Shown here piece by piece: positions 57,801 to 64,000 of a DNA stretch of 64,000 nucleotides. Positions within the stretch are counted from its first letter, which is position 1; each line of letters starts with the position of its first letter. The stretch is from Blasia pusilla (taxonomy: Eukaryota; Marchantiophyta; Marchantiopsida; Blasiales). Under the pieces are notes generated by a model. That model was given only the letters and a program-made list of their open reading frames with translations, did not search any database and was not told where the DNA came from. The translations under genes were made by a program, and so were the position numbers. The stretch lies in contig CM114274.1 of the NCBI GenBank assembly GCA_050084515.1, positions 30,690,001 to 30,754,000 of the forward strand, written 5' to 3'.

Positions 57801-58740
57801 GGCATTATGGGTTGTGATGGAGTTCCATCCATGGGCTGCACATGCAAGTAAATGGATGAATAAACTAAACTAGAGACCATTTGATGAGCAAAGATTAGTG
57901 AAGTCATAATGACACGCTTCTACCACTCAATTTATTACATACCAATCATACATATAGAGATAGTTGAATATTCCTCCATGTCTACAATTATATTACCGCA
58001 TCGTTTGTATTGCTGGAATTTCGTACACTTCCTTGTTTGGATGGTTTGATTGGACGCTCCTTTGCTTGAGGCTCTTCAAAACAGACATTTCATTGTGAGT
58101 TAACACAGTAGTCATAATTCTGAAATCTGAAGAGAGTAGCAAAACAACAAGATGTGAAGAGAAAGTACCCTCCCATCCTCCAGCCACAAGTCGTCATCCT
58201 CTTCAGTCCCCAAGAAGTCCATCTCAAGGAGTGGATTATAATAGGGGTCTTTGGAATCACTATATGAATAATCTTTTCGAATCTCCTCGGGGATTACACT
58301 TTGGTTAGTGGCCTTCTCCTCCAACCGTAAGCTGCATCTTTGTGGAAGGGAAGGATTCCAAAATGGCAAAGGCTTGCGCTCTTTCACAACCCTTGGAGCA
58401 ACAAACCTTCAAAATATGATCACACAAATTTTGTCATATTTCCTAATGTACAACCACTATATGAACATGATATACTTGACCAAATAAAGCAAAAGAAAAA
58501 TATTATCCAAGATCATACTTACCAATCCTTCAACCCACCAAACAACTCCGCCTCTTTGGCCTTTCTCTCTTTCACTCTACGATTCCTTTCTTCTTTGTAT
58601 GGATTAGGACTTTGTTGAACATTATCTATACCATCCCAAGATGAACTCTGATTGGATTCCACGTTCTCTTCAGTCATATCAGGTACACTGTTCCAACCGC
58701 CTCCCTCCCTTTGTAGACGACAAGTTAGCAAGAATAACAC
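54841..58740 (-). pseudogene. CACTA-2 accessory (TNPA-like) gene with DUF8039-type C-terminus
   Basis: Exon-like blocks on the minus strand are separated by AT-rich introns. 58740-58519 has a Lys/Glu-rich KEERNRRVKERKAKEAEL. 58410-58160 is acidic. 57870-57590 is Pro/Met/Gln-rich (PPPWAQSQMPWWVPMMM). 57190-56700 holds a conserved core with LNELKEWVMRYLDLSC and KLLKTERSM-type text. 56240-56045 is a coiled coil (EEVEKKWSADLDDVKLRWNAE). 55100-54841 matches the DUF8039 tail, with VGDHVLLTKP, LGSGVISGFGG and MLWPEMHM. These fit the second ORF of plant CACTA elements, a DNA-binding protein for subterminal motifs. Splice joints are not proven, and stops near 56760 suggest decay. Start codon uncertain. 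Confidence 0.7.
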
Positions 58741-58906
58741 CTAACTTGACGGCAATTCGAGAGTTCTACTTGTTGCCGTAGAGTTTCATTCCATTATGCC
58801 CAACAACACCAGAATTCACTTACATCCTCATAACAAAAGTCAATTATTTGAATCATACCAAAAAAAAACACAATGATGAGTACCAAAAAAACAACTATGA
58901 ATTAAT

Positions 58907-61900
58907 CTAATCTGATTCTGAGTTATTAGAGTCTGAATCAACATCTTCTATCATATCGCATACATGGATTATTGGCACATGTTGCACATCCACTCTAGCA
59001 GTTTCCATCTCTGCATCACTTAGGACTCTAGCTCCTAAGGTACTTGCATCTGGTAGATTCCCTGGTTCCATGCATGTGGCATGGAAGGTGGGCAAAACAT
59101 TACAAGCTCCATCTAGCGACTCTAAGTCATCAAAATAAACTCTCCGGGCTCTAGCTTCCTTCCTCATTACCACTTTCCATCCTCCACCCTCATCGGCATC
59201 TCCATAAAACACTTGTTGCACTTGTGATGAGAAAACAAATGGCTGGTGATCTAATGGCTCGCATGACCTCAAGTTGGCCAATAGAAAACCCTCCTTATCT
59301 AATTTCATGGATCCTACTCTTGAATCCCAATCTGCTTTAACCCACCGCCCTCGCATTAGTATTATGAGTTGTTCTACAACCCCATAATCAAGTAAGAGAA
59401 TATCAACCAACACCCCAACATATGAGTATAAACAATTCTGGTTGGAACTTTTTTCATCAACAAATACTGCACCTATTCCACTATCATAAGTGGAGAAGGG
59501 TGTCGCACCACTTGGCCCTTCTACCCTAAAGTGGTTTCCGTAGGCTTTCATACTCTTGAATGGCAATGCCCTACTATTAGGAGGTATAGCTAACGATAGT
59601 AGGTGAGCATCAGGATCTTTTGAGTTGTCAATTGCATCCTGTGTAATGGCAAGGCGAATCCACTTTTCAAAAGGAATGTCTCTCAAACATGACTGATATT
59701 TCCTGTTCAATAACAATGTTAATGGTATGAGTACATTCTTTTGTATTTAATGTGTCAATACCAAAATAATATACACTTTGAGAGTCTGAACCGTAATTCA
59801 CATAACTATAACCTTGAAAAGCATATATTGGAGAGTTTTACCTTTGCCAATCAACCATGACCTCTGTATTATGCAACACATAATGATGTGCTAAGTTGAT
59901 CATTTCTCGCGAAAAGTCGAATGGAGTGCTGCACCTTCTAGCTCCTCAACGACCCCCTCTTCCTCCCCATCATCCCACACTCGCGTCCCCGCACGTCTTC
60001 AAACCTTTTCATATACTCAGTCCACAAACCCTAATGCCTCGTCCCTTCATACATACCCTTCGCCATACACCCCTCTGGTCTAGCTTTAGACCGTACATAT
60101 TTCTTCATGTACCCCACATATCGCTCCATTGGATACATCCATCGACATGCTCTTGGTCCACACATGTCCAATTCTTCTCGACATGAATCAACAAATGTGT
60201 CATCACGTCGAAGAAAGATGGAGGGAAGTGCATTTCAAATAGACAAAGGGTTATGGCAGTCTCTTCCAAGAGTTTTCAAATAAAAGCTGGATCATATACC
60301 TTTGTACACACCATTCTAAAAATGCCGGATAATCTAATAACCACCATTCTCACGTGGTCCTTGAAGACCACGGATGCAATAAGGAAGGACTTGCTGAATG
60401 AAGACATGGTAATCATGTGATTTCATATTGCCCAATTTTGATTAACCACATGCTTGGAGTTCTCCACAATATCCAGATGGCACTTTCAAGTTTTGAATCC
60501 TCGAAAGGAAAGTGTTCAAGTCACGGGGAGATAGACAATAATCGGAAACTGGTTTAAGCAAAACTTGAGGTTTACTAGGATGGGGTTGCAACCACAAATG
60601 GGATCGAATCCCACGGGCCTCCAGATCTCTCCTTACTTTCACAGTATCTTTCAATCCAAATAAGGTCTTGACTAGATTCTCAACGATATTCTTCTCAACG
60701 TGCATTATATCTAACGTATGGCGTATAAGCAAATTCTGATTGTATTGTCAAGGAAGCATGGACATCTCACAACTTCAACATGATAGCTAATATCCACAAT
60801 CAAATCAAACAAAAGTTATCCTCCTCTATAGCCACTATTTCATAACATAAAGAATGGATGATATAGAGAAGAAGCAGGATACTGGCAAATATGGCAACGA
60901 ATATAGTATACTCAGCTTTTTCACCCCAGTTCTCTTGTAGGGATCAGTAGGGCCGTCTTCTTGACCCCCACTCTCATCATATGCATGTTTTTCATTTGCC
61001 CATCCAATAATCTCTCTGGAAAGTAGTCTAGGCACGCGTGGTCTAAGTTCTGCACTCCCGTTGAAGTGAGATCCATACTTGCGGGTCCTCCATGGATGGC
61101 TCAATGGGAGATATCGACGATGATAACCGTATTTGGGCTTGCCACAAGACTTTGAAAAATCAGAATCCACTCGAGGCCCGCATATAGTACATCCTAGTTT
61201 TCCACCATGGCTCTGCCCAGCTACAGTTCCATATTCCGGGTAATCATTTATGGTCCATAGTAAGGTAGCCTTGAACATGAAGTTCCAACTTCCGCCTACC
61301 TTCCGGACCTCATGAAATTGAACCCCTTTCCACATTTCTTGGAACTCTTCCACTAGAGGAAGCAAGTATGTGTCTATGTTTTTCCCATTTACACTCTCCT
61401 TTCCTGGTATGATCAAAGAGAGCATCACAAAGAATTTTTTTGTCTCGAGCCAGGGAGGCAAGTTATAATTAACAAGAAGCACGGGCCATGTTGACCACGA
61501 ACTCGACTTGTCTGAAAATGGATTCACTCTATCCAAAGCTAGCCCAAACCTGCAATTCCTCTTCTCCTCGGCAAAGTCCGGATATAAGTTGTCCATGTGG
61601 CGCCATGCCTTGCAATCAGCTGTATGTCTTACTAAGCCATCCTTGCTATGATTCAAGGGGGCCCAGGTTAACAATTCAGACAACGTCTTGCATCTAAACA
61701 TACGTCTCATCCGAGGTATGATAGGAAAATGCCTTAATACCTTACATGGTACCAACGTTCTACCCACTTTCCGGAACCTTGGTTTCCCACATAATGGACA
61801 GATCTCAGCTTCAGGCAAATCACCCCGGAATAAAACACATCCAGCCAGACACGCATGGATACTGTTGTAACCTAAGCCTAGTTTACCAATGAGTTTTTTT

Positions 61901-62525
61901 GCTACATAATAACTCGGTGGCGCTTAAGTTCCCCTGTTGGTAGGACCAACTTACAAAGGAGTTTCAAAATTCGTCAATAGCTACATTTGGGACGCCATGG
62001 GTGGTTTGAATGTTGAATAGTAACATGACAAAAGCCAAAATAGATGTTTTCGCTGTAGGGAACAAGGGTTTGCAAGCTTCAGCAAGCTCCTCATATTCAT
62101 CTCCATGATTGAATAGTGGTTCTTCGTTTGATATTCCCGGTTCTGGTAATTCATCAGATGGGAGAGATGTCTCTGCAGTTTCATCCTTGTGTATATGGTC
62201 GTATTTCTGGAAAATATCATTGAGCATTTTATGAACGTCAATGTGCTCGTCTATATCTGCCATGGAAGATCTCTCCCTTCCATCCATATGGAAGGTGGGG
62301 GCTGACTCCATTGTCTTATCCTCTTGGCTTCTTTTTTCAGCAAGATCATGCATAAGCCACTCGTCATCTGAAGAGTCCCATCCATCCCTAGATTTTGGCA
62401 CTCGACAAAGCGCCGAGCGTCCATTTTTTCTCAAATGTGCTTCCACCTTGCCGATGGACAACGTAGACCCACCCTTACAGTCATTGCACGGACACACGCA
62501 ATCTTTTGACCCAAAGACACACTAG
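58907..62525 (-). pseudogene. CACTA-2 TNP2-type transposase (Transposase_21, DUF4218, DUF4216)
   Basis: Minus-strand order is typical of plant CACTA transposase. The N-terminal Transpos_assoc-like Cys block (CPCNDCKGG, near 62490) leads to an acidic linker ending at 61964. Transposase_21 (61820-60835) has CPLCGKPRF, GLVRHTADCKAWRHMD, RFGLALDRVNPF, SSSWSTWPVLLVNYNLPPWL and GCTICGPRVDSDFSK. Next come HTLDIMHVEKNIVENL (60720) and the DUF4218 block (about 60230-59900: PSFFDVMTHLLIHV and WMYPMERYVGYMKK in two frames). DUF4216 (59716-58907) has KSMKAYGNHFRVEG and QVFYGDADEGGGWKVVM. Stops at 61964 and 60835 and a shift inside DUF4218 disable this copy unless some are introns. It would cut at the CACTA ends. 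Confidence 0.9.
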
Positions 62526-62876
62526 CTCGTGTGCTTTCCCGTTGCCACAACTTGGAATCGTGTGCCTTTACTCTAACTGGGTGGTTCAAATCCATTCTAA
62601 GGGATTGAAGTGAATTCCATAAAATCGTGAATGAAACATTCCAAACACATCCAAAACCATGACATCTTGCCTCAATAACAAATTCCACAAAGATCTAATG
62701 GATAGAGCTATCATCTGAATGCATACCCACGCGAAGTCAAGATAAGTATGATAAGGCACATATACCTAACCTGGTTCTTATCTCGATGGAGATCTCAATC
62801 ATCACTAACAATCCTCAATTAGTACTACCAGGATTGTTAGTGATGATTCTCATAGTACAAGAATGAGAGAGAGAAA
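62526..62876. other. Upstream region of TNP2 gene, with small hairpin
   Basis: A degenerate minus-strand frame (about 62690-62560) could be the extreme N-terminus of the transposase. No promoter motif is convincing. A perfect 19-bp hairpin lies at 62797-62848. Confidence 0.4.
62797..62848. repeat. Perfect hairpin, 19-bp arms, 14-nt loop
   Basis: AATCATCACTAACAATCCT (62797-62815) is exactly reverse-complemented at 62830-62848. Lies next to the LINE-A fragment. May be a foldback or terminator-like structure. Confidence 0.75.
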
Positions 62877-63150
62877 GACTATACTATCAAGTAGTGCATG
62901 TCGTAGCCTTGCGACCATAGACCCCACGCCCTGGTTGGACGGTGCTTGAGAGCGGGATGGGTGTAGAGAGAGAAGCAAGTGAAGAAGGTACCTTGAACAA
63001 TTCTGGTGCTACCAGCTTAGCAATATCAGCATATGCTCTTGCTCTGGGGAATACGACTTTTGCGTAGGAAGCCAAGTAATGGCTAGATGCTTCGTCCTCA
63101 ACGTCACAAAAGGCGAGCAGAATCACAATGATCTCGGAACTCCAAGTCCA
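62877..63150 (-). mobile_element. LINE-A 3' fragment with internal deletion
   Basis: The minus strand carries VQPGRGVYGRKATTCTT and the segment upstream. Between GAAGGTACC and TTGAACAATTCTGG about 230 bp present in the copy at 23018-23349 are missing. The 3' side shows the (TC)-rich tail TCTTTCTCTCTCTC. Confidence 0.8.
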
Positions 63151-63167
63151 ATCAAGAACTGAGAGGC

Positions 63168-64000
<833 letters not shown>

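Overview
This is a repeat-dominated stretch of a large eukaryotic nuclear genome, almost certainly a land plant. Evidence: Copia, Ty3/Gypsy, LINE and CACTA (En/Spm) elements with plant-type domains (TNP2/Transposase_21, DUF4218, DUF4216, DUF8039-like), a plant-type initiator-Met primer-binding site, degenerate TTTAGGG telomere-type repeats, and plant gene fragments (ARIADNE, ARMC7) with introns. DUF7869 gene relics, very long (GA)n arrays and a methyltransferase-bearing Gypsy element make a non-seed plant (fern, lycophyte or bryophyte) my best guess, but that is inference. I see no intact host gene, tRNA, rRNA or CRISPR array. Nearly every coding region is a broken relic.

Layout. 1-1.9 kb: unrecognised AT-rich DNA. 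1.911-6.852 kb: a structurally complete Copia element (420/421-bp LTRs, AGAAG target duplication) with a decayed gag-pol. 7.26-8.17 kb: degenerate telomere-like minisatellite. 8.5-9.45 kb, continued at 42.9-43.4 kb and 44.6-45.7 kb (minus strand): a DUF7869-type gene split by insertions. 9.455-42.897 kb: one 33.4-kb CACTA element with CACTAGAAGAAAT termini and a CAT duplication, which interrupts that gene. No transposase is recognisable in it. It holds host-gene fragments (ARIADNE exon, TPR, long coiled coil, ARMC7 exons), a long hairpin, two LINE relics, (GA)n arrays and a Gypsy element (about 23.6-39.6 kb). A further LTR element (30.950-36.989 kb, ATAGA duplication) sits inside the Gypsy element.

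The most notable object is the Gypsy element. Its reading order is gag, aspartic protease, a DNMT3-like cytosine-5 DNA methyltransferase, reverse transcriptase, RNase H, integrase, and a C-terminal PHD-finger-like module. It is an inactive copy, but the architecture (a mobile element with a DNA-methylation writer and a probable histone reader) is the best candidate here for an under-described system.

45.8-50.9 kb: an unrecognised minus-strand coding relic, about six copies of a roughly 147-bp repeat, and perfect or near-perfect hairpins. 50.9-53.4 kb: a gag-protease relic of another LTR element. 53.4-53.8 kb: back-to-back LTR fragments of the Copia and Gypsy families. 53.803 kb to at least 62.7 kb: a second CACTA element on the minus strand carrying TNP2-type and TNPA-like genes. 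Its end is homologous to the 3' end of the 33-kb element, so it represents the likely source of transposase. 62.9-64 kb: a LINE fragment, (GA)n, and a degenerate tandem repeat.

All domain calls are from reading translations by eye. Coordinates of domains in broken genes are approximate.
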